64,000 bases of DNA from the NCBI RefSeq assembly GCF_050624435.1, contig NC_134546.1:10253001-10317000 (forward strand), given 5' to 3'. Shown piece after piece: positions 45,680 to 56,771 of the stretch. The stretch comes from Tenrec ecaudatus. Its lineage: Eukaryota; Chordata; Mammalia; Afrosoricida; Tenrecidae. Made by a program: the position numbers and the translations under genes. The stretch's first letter is position 1, and the number at the start of each line of letters is the position of its first letter. The notes beneath the pieces are model-generated. The model searched no databases and had not been told where the DNA came from. It worked only from the letters and a program-made list of their open reading frames with translations.

Positions 45680-46650
45680 GGGGCTGTTGAGATGGGAGAA
45701 GAGGAGGGAGGTGTCTGCCCACATGACATCTCCGGGAACCTGGTCCAGTTCAGATTGCAGCAGCCAGCCATGGTGAGCTTAGGAGGGGGCTCTGAGCAAG
45801 AGTCCACAGGGAGAACCAGAAATTTCCCGAAGACACAGAGTGGCCCTGCTGTGTGCACTGTTGGGGGCGCGGCATTTGATAGCGGATGTCTCCCCATCCT
45901 TTCTATTCCCAAGCTGTAAAGCTAATCTGCCGGATGATTTTTTTTCCAAGAGCTTATTAAATTATTTGTGTTCAAATCTGCAAACTGCTCAGAGGAAAGT
46001 CAGACTTGGCAGAGAATCCTGACGCTGGAAAAGGTCCAGTTTGGCTTTCCTTTCTTAATGGTCGGATTGTAGTTTGTTGTTTGTGATGAAATTGTTGAAA
46101 ACAATCTTATACGAAGCTCAGTGTGAATGAATGAGGTGGCGTATGCTAAAGTCCCTATAATGGCTCTGTTTTGTACCTAAAGAAGCTAAGGTTGGTTAGG
46201 GAGGGGTAGGGACATACGGAACTATCGAGGGGTTAACGGTGACAGTTGAGAATCAAGAAAATTAAAATAAAAGGAAGGGGGAAAATTCAACAATCCCATT
46301 GTACGACCCACATTTCAAGGACTCAATAGCACATGTGGCTCGTGGCCACTGTAATGGACAGCCTAGATTGTCGATCGTTTCCATCATTCTAGAATGTTCT
46401 ACAAACTAGCATGGGTCTGAAGGAGAATGGGGGAGCAACACTAAGGGAAAAGATGAAACGTTAAGAACCAGTCCTCCCTGTGACACGAACAAGGACGCTG
46501 TTCTCCAGGCCAGCTTGCAGGAGTACTTCCGACAATCCTACAGCTATCTGCATCCACAACTCCGCTGCCCTTTGTCGGTAACGCTGCTGAAGGGCAGGTG
46601 CAAAGTCCCTGTCCTTGTGATTTGTTGGATCTTTGCAAGACTCCAGTGGG
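45680..46650. other. No gene or repeat recognised
   Basis: Nearly 1 kb of mixed sequence. The frames at 45622-45919 lie on both strands over the same bases and have no domain. Confidence 0.45.
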
Positions 46651-46654
46651 TTGG

Positions 46655-46768
46655 ATACTGTCATTCTCCCTGTTTAGCAGATGAAGACATTGTAACAGAG
46701 AAGGGTTTAAGTCACAGGTCCTGACTCCCCTGGCTTGTCAGGAACAACTAGGATTCAACCCTGGTCTT
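46655..46768 (+). mobile_element. MIR fragment
   Basis: Blocks agcagatgaagacattgtaa, cagagaagggtttaagtcac and aggattcaaccctggtcttt follow the MIR core and 3' part. Confidence 0.65.
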
Positions 46769-46771
46769 TCT

Positions 46772-47130
46772 GTGGTGGCTGCCAGGTGCCAACGAGTTGG
46801 CTCTGACGTCATGGTGACCTCTGTGTTCCACAGGACACGTGTGACACAGCCTGGTCCTGTGCCTCCTTCACGATTGTTATCTTGGAGCCCATTGTTGCAG
46901 TCACTGTGTCAGTCCGTCTCATCGAGGGTCTTCCTCTTTTTCACCGACCCTCGACTTTACCAAGCACAACAGGCTGCCTGCCCCAGATTGGTCTCTCCTG
47001 ATCGCGTGTCCAAAGCACATGACATGAAGTCTCACTATCGTCTCTTCTCAGGAGCATTCTGGCTCTCCTTCTTCACCAAGACAGATGTGTTTGTTCGTCT
47101 GGCCGTCCACCGTTCTTGTGGGGCCACCGT
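46772..47130 (-). mobile_element. RTE (BovB-clade) LINE 3' region
   Basis: Reversed RTE order: gtggctgccaggtgccaacg, then ggagcccattgttgcagtca, atcgagggtcttcctctttt, ttctcaggagcattctggct. The 124-residue plus frame at 46772-47146 is antisense to the RTE. A 20-base segment (ccgttcttgtggggccaccg region) is duplicated near 47110-47140. Confidence 0.8.
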
Positions 47131-47134
47131 TCTT

Positions 47135-47690
47135 GTGGGGTGGTAAGAATTAGCGAGAAGATAGGCAAACGTTGAGCATACGCTCTGTGTGAGTAAAATT
47201 TGCCCGGAAACCACTTCCTCCTGATCCAATTCCTGGATTCTTTGTCACACCACTGTCTTCCTGGCTGAAGGAGGCTCCAGGACAGTTCCCTTATCAGGAG
47301 TAACAATGATCCCGTTAGCCAGGATGTGAGCCACGACCCTCCCCTACAGCAGAATCTGCTCCCCTGACCGCAGATGCTGGTATTCGGAAGCTCACCTTTT
47401 AGGACAGGCTGATCTGGGTGAGTGTTTTGCAGTATCTTATTCTTGTTTAAGGTGAAAATGAGGGCTAGAGGTACGTATGGGGAAGTACTGTTTTCTTTGG
47501 GTGAGGAGGTTATGAAAAAATATTTTCTCTCTTTCTTCAGCTGGGTTTCGTAATTTTTCTATCTGAATATATGAAATGAAATGTAAAAATCTCAAAGCCA
47601 TTATAAACATCACTTATCGACTACAATTTTTTATGCTTATAATGCATGTATACTTAATACTTTAATATGATTAGCCAATAAAACAAAACA
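47135..47690. other. No gene or repeat recognised
   Basis: Mixed then AT-rich sequence. Nothing is supported. Confidence 0.45.
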
Positions 47691-47696
47691 AAACTT

Positions 47697-48327
47697 TTTT
47701 AAAATTACAAGATCACTTTATTGGGGGCTCTAATAATTCTTATTATAATCCATACATCAATTGTATCAGGCATATTTGTACATATGTTGCCAACGTTCTT
47801 TTGTAGACAATTACTTTCTATTGAGCCCTTGGTATCAGCTCCTCTTTTTTCCCTCTCTCTCCCACCCCACCCTCATGACCTTTTGGTAGATTATAAATTA
47901 CTATTATTATTTTCATATCTCACACTGACTGCTGTTTCCCTTCCCCCACGCTTTCTGTTTTCTTCCTTCTGGAGGGTGTGTGTGTGTGGTTATGTGTCAA
48001 TCATTGTGATCGGTTCCCCCTTCCTCCCCTCCTCTTTCCACCTTCCCCCTACCCTTCTGGTATCACTATTCCCATTCCTGTTCCTGGATTCCGCATGTCC
48101 TTAGCTCTTATCTCTTACCTGTGCCTGTGTACATGCTCCAGTCTGGTCCAAAGCGAAAGGCAGCACTGGGGTCATGATAGTGCAGGGTGAGGAAGCCTCA
48201 AGGAACCAGAGGAATATTATGTGTTTCATGGGTGCTTGACTGAGCCCTGGTTGACTCATCCCTTCCCTGTGACCCCTCTGTGGGGTCACAGATGGGGCTT
48301 TGGGTCTCTGGTCCGACCCTCCTCATT
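47697..48327 (-). mobile_element. L1-type LINE 3' UTR, 5' truncated
   Basis: Reversed 3' end (cactttattgggggctctaa), then catacatcaattgtatcagg and atgctccagtctggtccaaa. The 127-residue frame at 47721-48104 is UTR sequence. Confidence 0.8.
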
Positions 48328-48379
48328 CTAAAAAAATATGTAAAAACACAACTGTTTCATTCACAGCAGGACTTCCTCA

Positions 48380-48570
48380 TACGTATGCCTTTTAGTCCAT
48401 ACTGACTCATGGTGACCCTATATGACCTATAGGACAGCACAGAACTGATCCCTGTGGGTTTCTGAGACTGTTTACAGCAGCAGAAAGTCCAATCTTTCTT
48501 CCAAGGAGCAGCTTATGGTTTTGAACTGCTGACCTTGTGGGTCACAGCCCAATGCATAACCACAGAAGTG
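48380..48570 (-). mobile_element. AfroSINE
   Basis: Includes gactcatggtgaccctatat, then gtgggtttctgagactgttt and ggttttgaactgctgacctt. The head is truncated. Confidence 0.8.
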
Positions 48571-48574
48571 TGGA

Positions 48575-49858
48575 ATTCAGTGTAAAGTAGAGGGACAGTG
48601 GACAACGGACTCAGTGTGCCTCTGCAGGTCAGGATTGGGTTGTTCTGTATCAAGTCGACTCTGTGTGTGTATCAAAGTAGAACTGTGCACTTAGGGTATT
48701 TAGAAGTGTATCTTTTGGTACTCAATCACCAGGCCTCTCTGCCAAGGAATTTCTGGGTGAACGAGAATGTCCAACTCATGAACTGTTGGCACCACCCTAC
48801 AACACTGTCCTGCAACCCTTCAATTTGGCAAATCGTTCAAGATGAAGCACGGTCTCATCCATGGGCAAACCAACCAACCAACCCACCAACCCAAAACACA
48901 GGAGATGTCTCTGGGTCATACGATCACTTTTAGCATCCGTACCAAAGGGTTTCTAAAAATGAATAAACTGTGTGTTGAAAGAGAAGGAGGACAGCTCCAA
49001 ACTCCAAAACATAGGTTTGTCTTTCCCCAATAAAGGCTGATTATATAGGAGACCAGGCTGGAAGTGTAAATAGGGACATGGGGCTGAGTGGGGAGAGAAA
49101 TGAATGGTCAGTGATTGTCAAAATTCAATTCTAGAACATTCTAAGATTTGTGTGCTAGCTTTAGTTCAGTATATGGTGAATTAAAAAAAATGAAATTTGT
49201 CATGCTACTAAAGGATAATTCTTTAAATTTGTAGATACACCTCCCATCTTGAACTAAAATGGTAACCAAACTTTTTCCCCAAATATTTTTTGTGTTCTGA
49301 CCGAGCAGAGTTTATAAAGGCACCTACTTTATTGACAAAAGGGATTTTAAGTCCAAAAGAGGACACAGAAGACTCGATAATATATCACCAAAGAATCCCA
49401 GACTCACCCACCTCCCTTACCTCTGCACCCCAACTGGCTGCCTCCCTGCCCACCCCGTCAGCATCCCCAATTTAAAAGTAGTCTGTGGAGACTTGTTAAT
49501 ATCCCGTGAGAGAGGCAGCTATTGAATCTTAAAGCTACAGAAAACAAAAGCCTAATGAGTTCCCAGCCATCAGCAAATGCAGGCAGTGTGAGAAGAGCAA
49601 ATGAAAAGCAAGGGCCCACAAATTCCGCCCCAGGTGGTGGGCGCAGCTGGAGGCCTGGGGTCCGAAGGGCCCCTTCTGGGGACCACAGAGCAGTAGTCAG
49701 TGTTGTCTGCTCTGCTTCGTTCACAAGGGGATAGACCTGGCGGCCTGAAAAAGAGCCCTGAAATCAAACTAGCTTCTTCGGTGTTTCCGGTTTGAAAGCA
49801 ATAAAGTCCTGAGATCAATTCGTTTAAAACATTGAAAAATGTTATATGTACTATCTAT
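48575..49858. other. No gene recognised
   Basis: About 1.3 kb, one of the larger repeat-poor blocks. Frames at 48598-48933 and 49458-49734 occur on both strands without a domain. An AATAAA at about 49800 is unsupported by any exon. Confidence 0.4.
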
Positions 49859-49859
49859 G

Positions 49860-49985
49860 TGCCTGTGACCCTATAAGACAGCAGAGAACACATGCCCCTG
49901 TGGGTTTCTGAGACGCTAACGCTAGACGGGGTAGAAAACGCCCTGTCTCCCGAAGAGCAGCTGGTAGTTTTGAACTGCTGATGTC
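49860..49985 (-). mobile_element. AfroSINE, 3' portion
   Basis: Includes gtgaccctataagacagcag, then gtgggtttctgagacgctaa and ctggtagttttgaactgctg. The head is missing. Confidence 0.7.
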
Positions 49986-50155
49986 GATTTGACGGCGGAG
50001 AGATATATATGTGTAATTTATATCGCTTGGTGATAGCGAATAATCTACCTCTGCAAACTAAATTGCTTTTGCAGACGACTTTGAGTTAGATGGATCTCGC
50101 CCCCCCCCTCCCGCCGTTCTGCTTATTTTTGTGTGTGTGTGTGTGTAAGATAGTA

Positions 50156-52000
50156 CAGTAGAACTGAGGTACTCAACCGCAGAGAAAATTTTACATCGAA
50201 GCTCAAACCAAACATCGGAATCCGATTCGACACATCTGATTTTTTTTAACATTTTATTAGGGGCTCATACACCTCTTATCACAATCCATACATATACATA
50301 CATCAATTGTATAAAGCACATCTGTACATTCTTCGCCCTAATCATTTTCAAAGCATTTGCTCTCCACTTAAGCCCTTTGTATCAGGTCCTCTTTTTTTCC
50401 CCTCCCTCCCTGTTCCCCCCTCCCTCATGAGTCCTTGATAATTTATAAATTGTTATTTTGTCATATCTTGCGCTATCCGGAGTCTCCCTTCACCACCTTC
50501 TCTGCTGTCCGTCTCCCAGGGAGGAGGTCACATGTAGATCCTTGTAATCGGTTTTCCCCTTTCCAACCAACTCACCCTCTACTCTCCCAGTATTGCCCCT
50601 CACACCCATGGTCCTGAAGGTATCATCCACCCTGGATTCCCTGTGCCTCCAGCTCCTATCTGCACCAGTGTACAACCTCTGCTCTATCCAGTCTTGCAAG
50701 GTAGAATTCGGATCATGGTAGCTGTGGGGAGGAAGCATCCAGGATCTGGGGGAAAGCTGTATTCTTCATCGGTACTACATCGCACCCTGACTGACTCATC
50801 TCCTCCCCTAAACTCCTATGTGAGGGGATCTCCAGTGGCTGCCAATGGGCCTTGGGTCTCCACTCTGCATTTCCCCTTTCGTTCACTATGGTATATATAT
50901 ATATATATATATATTGATGATGCCTTATACCTGGTCCCTTTGGCACCTCGTGATTGCACAGGCTGGTGTGCTTCTTCCATGTGGGCTTTATTGCTTCTGA
51001 GCTAGATGGCCGCTTGTTCACCTTCAAGCCTTTAAGACCCCAGACACTATCTCTTTCGATAGCAGGGCACCATCAGCTCTCTTCGCCTTATTTGCTTATG
51101 CACCCGTTTGTCTTCGGCGATCGTATCATGGAGGTGTGCAGCCAGTGATATGATTTTTTGTTCTTTGATGCCTGATAACTGATCCCTTCGGGACCACGTC
51201 GACACACCTGATTTTTGTAAACAAAAGTAATTTTCTGTTTCGATCACTTGGCGTCAGTTGGTGTTGTTAGTACGCATTTAAACCTTTTGCAGCTGTGTTC
51301 CAAGCGGTTTTGCTATAATTTTCTAAGTTTTTGTACTACTTTTAGATAAAAAACATGGGTCCTAAGAAAGAATTTTTGAAAAGAATCATGATAAGGAACT
51401 GGTTAACCATGTTACCGATATTGTTGATGATCATTTAGTAAACCCTTTTAGAAAACAATTAAGGAAACGCCAACAGCAGACCACATTAGACAGATTGATT
51501 TTTAGAGAAAGCCAGCCAGGTCCTAGTGAAAAAGGCAAAGAAGGGGGAAAACACCTGAAAAGCAGCTCTTTGTGGAAGGGGCTGCCCCTTCCAAACAATG
51601 ACTGTCCACACTCCTCTCCACATCCGTGTCCACAGATCCAGATCCTCATCAGTCTCAAGATATGGGCCATCCTGTAGTTGTCAAAAACGTTTTAAATGTT
51701 GTGTTTCTTATTTAAATAATATTCTTCAACTCTGAACTTACTTACCTTGAAATATCTGTGCAATGTTTTGTGTAAAAAGGCAAAGTTAGGGTAACATTTG
51801 ATGGTCGAGAATGGATTGATCTGTTTTCAGTTATTTGGAAGTAACAAACCGCAACCCCTGAGGGCTGCCCAACTGCCCAGCACTGCCCAAATCTTTCATT
51901 TATTGGAAAAGCATATTTCTGGTAAGACGGCAGCCCCAGTACTTTGAATATGGATTTCTCTGCTTGCCAATGCCATTGAACTGCTCTTAAAAACTTTGAT
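50156..52000 (+). mobile_element. Tigger-like DNA transposon remnant, split by an L1
   Basis: The left end after TA reads cagtagaactgaggtactca. After the L1 it continues with ttggcgtcagttggtgttgt and a start region encoding MGPKK, which is typical of Tigger/pogo transposases. The reading then passes into C-terminal sequence with TLDRLIFRESQPGPSEKGKE near 51488-51545, so most of the transposase is deleted and frames are broken. The right terminus was not found, and the end coordinate is approximate. Recognition is from memory of the family. Confidence 0.5.
50245..51199 (-). mobile_element. Young L1-type insertion inside the Tigger-like element
   Basis: The flanks cgacacatctgattttt (50228-50244) and cgacacacctgattttt (51200-51216) match at 16 of 17 bases. 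The insert begins with a T-rich tract and aacattttattaggggctc (reversed polyadenylation end) and is truncated at ctgatcccttcgggaccac. It includes an AT tract at 50892-50914. Confidence 0.9.
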
Positions 52001-52156
52001 GCAGGGATTTGGATCTCCACTTCTGTGAACTGCTATTTTTCTCCTCCAGCCACGTATGTTAGGTTTTAATTCCTTGTTGGTTTGAAATATCTTGGGTCTT
52101 ACAATGGTTTGCGATCTTCCAAGTGGCCCAGAACTGTATTTTGAAACTTTCATTAA

Positions 52157-52341
52157 GGAGTCCTGATGGCGCTGTGGATTAGGCATTGTGCTGCTAACCT
52201 GAAGGCTGTGGGTCCAAACCTACCAGCCACTCTGTGGGAGAAAGATGAGGCTACTCCTATAAAATGGTAAAAGCCTTAGAGACCCTATCTAGTGTCACTC
52301 CCTATGAGTCAGAATCCACTCAGTGGCGGTGGATTTGGGCG
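52157..52341 (+). mobile_element. AfroSINE
   Basis: Head ggagtcctgatggcgctgtg, then tgctgctaacctgaaggctg and tail agtcagaatccactcagtgg. Confidence 0.85.
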
Positions 52342-52344
52342 GGT

Positions 52345-52925
52345 AAATGTCCATTGGCAGGGGTAATGAGAAGAAATATATCTAAAAAGGCTCCTTAAAA
52401 TTATGATAATAAACCAAAAATATTGAGATGCAGTGTCCAAGAGGTAGTAGCTGCTCCCCATTTCCTCTGTGAACCCACTGTTTATATTCTCAGTGCTCTC
52501 TTTACCCATTTCTAGTTGACATACTCAATACTAAAGTCTCCCTACTCAGAGGATCATGTGGCTTCTGTCTCCTGCTGGGACCCTGATTGATTCAATGCAC
52601 TTACCTTTGGAGGATAGCTGGTGGGTAGAGGGGTGGGCGGAGACAAATAATAATTAAAATATACTAAAATCAGAGGCTGAGTTAAAAAAAAATCCCAGGG
52701 TGCAATGATAACACCTGTAGAGCTCAGTCCCCAGCTACTTGCGTTGTGTTCAATGGAGCTGTATGTTCAGAATGACAGTGATGGGGCCTTAACAGCTGCT
52801 GCATAACCAAAGACAGTTTCATACTCTTTGATGCTTGTGAATCAACTATTCATTAAAAAAAAAAAGAAGAAGAGAAAGAAAATCAGGTTAAAATAGTACA
52901 GGCTTTCTGGGTAGCCTTCAAATAC
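52345..52925. other. No gene or repeat recognised
   Basis: Mixed sequence with an A-rich tract near 52853-52882. Nothing is supported. Confidence 0.45.
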
Positions 52926-52929
52926 TATA

Positions 52930-53098
52930 AATATTGAACACATTCATTCATTTCCAGCTATTTTATTAAGTGTGTGCAAGTGCTACACTCTGTCATAATA
53001 ACAGTGATTATACTGAAAAGGGTAACCCTTCTAGAGTGCTTACCGTGTGCCAGAACTGTTCTGGGATTGTGCTCTTACTCTGACATCAGAGCAGATAC
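52930..53098 (+). mobile_element. MIR or L2 fragment
   Basis: The block ctagagtgcttaccgtgtgc followed by cagaactgttctgggatt matches the MIR/L2 tail motif. The LTR at 53099 inserted into or beside it. Confidence 0.5.
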
Positions 53099-53532
53099 TG
53101 TTAGGTAGCTTAGCCTAGGGAATTGGGAAGTCCATTTATGCATGCCCAGGAGAGCCAGCATAGGACAAAGCTGTCGGATGGGCTTTACACCTGGAGCAGC
53201 CCACCTGGGCCAGGTGACTGCAATTCAGCCAATGGGATCAACCTGGGGTCGTTCACCACGCCTCCCCTGGGAACCCTTGAAAAGGCAGGGAGTGGAAGGG
53301 AGAGGGGCTTGTCTTGCTTGGTGGTCTGGTCGTCTTCTTGGGAGGAGAGAGATCCTTGCGTGACCTGGGGCAGTCTCTGCCAGGCCCGATGGTCAAAGGA
53401 ATCCTAATGGGTGCCGCGTAAAACCTGAAACTTCTTTTAACTCTCATTAAATTCACTTGGATCATGAGCCCGGCTTCGGCGTGAAATTTTTCTCGCGCAG
53501 AGCCAAGGGCCCAGGCTGAATGAAACCTAACA
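53099..53532 (+). mobile_element. Solo LTR of an endogenous retrovirus, 4-bp target duplication
   Basis: The 434-bp unit begins TGTTAGG and ends CCTAACA, perfect 7-bp inverted ends bounded by TG and CA. The flanking 4-bp repeat atac lies at 53095-53098 and 53533-53536. The 3' part has ctctcattaaattcac (a polyadenylation-like ATTAAA) and the CpG-rich ttttctcgcgcagagcc. A 4-bp duplication fits gammaretrovirus-like (class I) integration. No internal viral sequence adjoins, so it is a solo LTR formed by recombination. The frames at 53123-53609 are not genes. Confidence 0.8.
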
Positions 53533-53791
53533 ATACTGGATGATGGGGGACAGTCAAGGGTACAAGCAAGGCAGTCCACTAGGTGGTGACTACACAGATA
53601 CAGGCTCAAGGCAGTGGTGGCTTGGAGTAGGGTGCTTCCCGAGTGGGTAGAGAATGTGCTGCTGACCTACCTGCTGATGCCCAGACCAGAAAGGTCTCTC
53701 ACCCCACAACCCGTCCAAAACAGAGCAGCTAGTCAGTGCACTACCAGAGAAACAACTGGAAGTAGTAGAGTTGTACTTTCTAAATTAACTT

Positions 53792-54115
53792 GTTATGGGT
53801 GGCTTAATGGCTTATGAGTTGGGCTACTAACCACAAGGTCAGCAGTTCAAACTCTCCAACTGCTCTGCTAGATGAGGCTCTCTGCTTCCATCAAGATTTC
53901 TCCCTGTCCATTGAGTCGATTTTGGCTCACAGTGACCCTACGGACAGGGTTTCTGGGATTGTAACTCTTTACTCACCTTCTGGTTAGTAGCCCAGCACAT
54001 GATCCACTACACCATCAGGGCTCGCTCATAAAGATCAACAGCCTTGGAAACCTGCAGGGGCAGTTCTACTGTGAGTCGGAACTTATCTGATGACAGTGAG
54101 GTGGTTTTTGTTTGT
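53792..54115 (+). mobile_element. AfroSINE split by a minus-strand AfroSINE
   Basis: The outer copy runs 53792-53898 (gttgggctactaaccacaag, then gttcaaactctccaactgct) and resumes at 54029 (aaagatcaacagccttggaa) through gtgagtcggaacttatctga. Confidence 0.8.
53899..54028 (-). mobile_element. Nested AfroSINE, minus strand, shortened
   Basis: Runs from gtccattgagtcgattttgg through ggacagggtttctgggattg to the reversed head caccatcagggctcg. Flanks catcaagatt and cataaagatc match at 8 of 10 bases. Confidence 0.75.
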
Positions 54116-54498
54116 TTTAATCATTTTATTGGGGGCTCATACAACTCTTATCACATCCATACATCCGTCCATTGTGTCAAGCACATTTGTACATTTGTTG
54201 CATCATCATTCTCAAAACATTTGCTTTCTATTTGAGCCCTTGGTATCACCTACTCATTTCCCCCTCCCTCCCCACTCTCCTTCCCTCATGAACCCTTGAT
54301 AATTTATATATTATTATTTTGTCATATCTTGCACTGTCTGATGGCTTCCTTCACCCACCCCTCTGTTGTCCACTCCCCAAGGAGGAAGTTATATGTAGAA
54401 CCTTGTAATCAGTTCCCCCTTTCCACCCCACCCTTCCTCTACCCTCTTGGTATCGCACTCTCACCACTGGTCCTGAAGGGATCATCTGTCTTGGATTC
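54116..54498 (-). mobile_element. L1-type LINE 3' end, 5' truncated
   Basis: Begins tttaatcattttattggggg and continues ctcatacaactcttatcac to ctgaagggatcatctgtctt. It abuts the SINE tail. Confidence 0.8.
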
Positions 54499-54659
54499 AT
54501 ATTTTGTTTGTTTTAATGTGACTAGTACTGTTTTATATGAGCATAAGTGAAACGTTGCTACCAGAGGTCCAGTTCATACAAACAGGTTTATTGCAAATGA
54601 ATGGTGTTTACATATGTTTGAACGCTGCAAACAAAGAACCTACTTGTCTTAGTCTGACT

Positions 54660-54830
54660 CTCCTTCATAGCCGTTGAGTGGACTTGGACGCATAGTGATG
54701 CTATGGGGCAGGGTAGAACTGCCCTGTGGGTGCTAAGCCTGTATATCTTTACAGGAACAGAAAGCCTCATCCTTCCCCCAAGGGGCCGCTGGTGGGTTTG
54801 AACCACCAGTCTCGTGGCTCGCATCCCAAG
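54660..54830 (-). mobile_element. AfroSINE
   Basis: Includes agccgttgagtggacttgga, then ggcagggtagaactgccctg and gctggtgggtttgaaccacc. Confidence 0.8.
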
Positions 54831-54851
54831 GCTTTTTTTACATTTGTTCTC

Positions 54852-55058
54852 TCAACTCGTACTGCCATCGGGTCAAAGCATAGCGGCAACACATAGTGAC
54901 CCTATAGGACAGGGTAGAACTACCCCTGTGAGTTTCTGAGACTAACTATTCAAGGGAGTAGAAAGTCCTGTCTTTCTCCCACAGAGAGACTGGTGTTTGG
55001 AACTGCAGACCCTGAGGATCACAGCCCAATGTTCAACCACTATACCACCAGGGCTTCT
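54852..55058 (-). mobile_element. AfroSINE, near full length
   Basis: Includes gtgaccctataggacagggt, then gtgagtttctgagactaact and the reversed head ataccaccagggcttc. Confidence 0.85.
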
Positions 55059-55344
55059 TTAGACTTGTTAGGGTACTTTAGAAAGAAAATCCAATCAAAA
55101 CAGTGACTGCCAAGCCTCTCGGTCACGAATGCTGAGGACTAAAAGGGTGTAAGTGCAGTTGGGGAAGGGCTCCCGGGAAATGGAACCCTGAGAGAAAGGA
55201 GACTGGATGGATGGTGTACAACATGTCCTTCCCTCTCTTTCACAGAGATGCTCATCTATTCTGGGTCAGGACATCAGTTAGACTTGGAACAATTTGCCTG
55301 GTCCACGTGTCTCCTTCTTTTCCTTTGGGTGCCTACCTGTTTCA

Positions 55345-55637
55345 GGTAGGCGGGATAAGCAGCCCCAAGGAGACAGCGACAGATGGCTTGTAGGGGCATG
55401 AAAAGGGGTGGTGAGCAAGTAACAATAGGTAAAGGGGAACAGCAAGGGTACTAGAATTGAGGGTGAGGAAGGTGTAGCATTCCTGATCAATTGATCTATT
55501 GAAATGTATCTGAGAGAAATTACTGAGAGGTGAATGATGGATAAACATGATAGTGGGGCAGGAGGAAAGAAAAAAGAAAGAGAAGAAAGCAGAAATTAAA
55601 TATATATGCATAAACATAGATATGTATATATGTATAA
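55345..55637 (+). mobile_element. L1-type 3' UTR fragment, plus strand
   Basis: Includes taggcgggataagcagcccc, then gagagaaattactgagaggt and aaacatgatagtggggcagg. It meets the LTR insertion point at 55643. Confidence 0.65.
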
Positions 55638-55643
55638 ATCTGA

Positions 55644-56314
55644 TGTCAGGGGAAGCCAGCCCCTAACACATCTTTACGGGTCTGGTAGGCGCAATTGTAC
55701 AGCGATAATAAGTAAAGATCATAGTAGAGTTACTGAGAGCATGAGAGATAGAAGTGAAGTATTGAAATAAATGGGAGTCAGACACAATTCATGGTAGCAT
55801 GCTCACCTCTGCCCCGCATGATGGTCCATGTGGAGGGAGAGAGAGAGAGATTTAATGCTAGCCCAGGCTATTTATCTTCTCTGGGGACATGCAAGCCCCC
55901 TAATTACAGGTGAGGACATACGTCACAGGAAGGGGCTATACTATAGGTAATACAGTAACCAGAAGGGGTGGTCTAGGGAAATACATGCAATAGGAAGAGG
56001 GATTGGGGGTATACATGTGAAGATGGGCGGACCCTAGATCCAAGATGACGGCCTAACCTTGGTCATCGTTGGGCGGGTTTGACCTCTGGGGTCTCCTACA
56101 AGGAAATAGACAACTACTATCCTTATCAGAAGGGAGTGGGCCCTATTTGTTGTGGGATAAACAGTGGTGATTACTTGCTCTAGATGGTTGATAGCTCTCA
56201 GGGAGAATAACCCCTGACCTACTTCTGATGACCTCCAAGTATAGTCATTCCCAAGCAGCTGTCTGGCATATATTTGGGGGAGACAGCTTGGGAGAAATCC
56301 TTCTGTATCCCACA
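55644..56314 (-). mobile_element. Solo LTR of a class II-like endogenous retrovirus, perfect 6-bp target duplication
   Basis: Minus-strand LTR of 671 bp: on that strand it starts TGTGGGATACAG and ends CTTCCCCTGACA. The flanking atctga is perfect at 55638-55643 and 56315-56320; six bases is typical of class II (betaretrovirus/IAP-like) integration. On the minus strand a TATA-like AGATAAATAG lies before a CT-rich stretch, in promoter position. No internal viral sequence adjoins, so it is solo. The 93-residue frame at 56034-56315 lies in the U3-like part and is not a gene. It is homologous to 5824-6451. Confidence 0.82.
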
Positions 56315-56320
56315 ATCTGA

Positions 56321-56771
56321 GAAGTTTATCTGTCCTTTATTCCTTGTGTTTCCAGCTCTTATCTGTACCCATGTACATGCTCTGGTCTAACCAGATTTGT
56401 AAGGTAGAATTAGGGTCATGATAGTGGGGGGCAAGAAAGCATTAAAGAACCAGAGGAAAGCTGTATGCTTCATTGGTGCTATACTGCACCCTGACTGGCC
56501 TGTCTCCTCCCCGCAACGCTTCTGTAATGGGATGTCCAGTTGCCTACAGATTGGTTTTGGGCCTCCACTCCACATACCCCACCTCCCATTCACATTGACA
56601 TGACTTTTTGTTCTGGGTCTTTGATGCCTGATACCTGATCCCATTGACAACTCATGATTAAACAAGCTGGCGTGGTTTTTCCATGTGGGCTTTGTTGCTT
56701 CTCAGCTAGATGGCCACTTGTTTATCTTCAAATCTTTAAGACCCCAGATGCTATATCTTTTGATAGCCAGG
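56321..56771 (-). mobile_element. Compound inverted L1, copy B, minus-strand half
   Basis: Reversed L1-type 3' UTR from gaagtttatctgtcctttat to tgatagccagg at 56771. Its left side is cut by the LTR and an L1 fragment. Confidence 0.75.

Noticed and set aside
46772..47146. A 124-residue plus-strand frame
   Set aside because: It is antisense to an RTE fragment on the minus strand.
53253..53609. A 118-residue minus-strand frame in the LTR
   Set aside because: It is antisense to the LTR and has no retroviral protein features.
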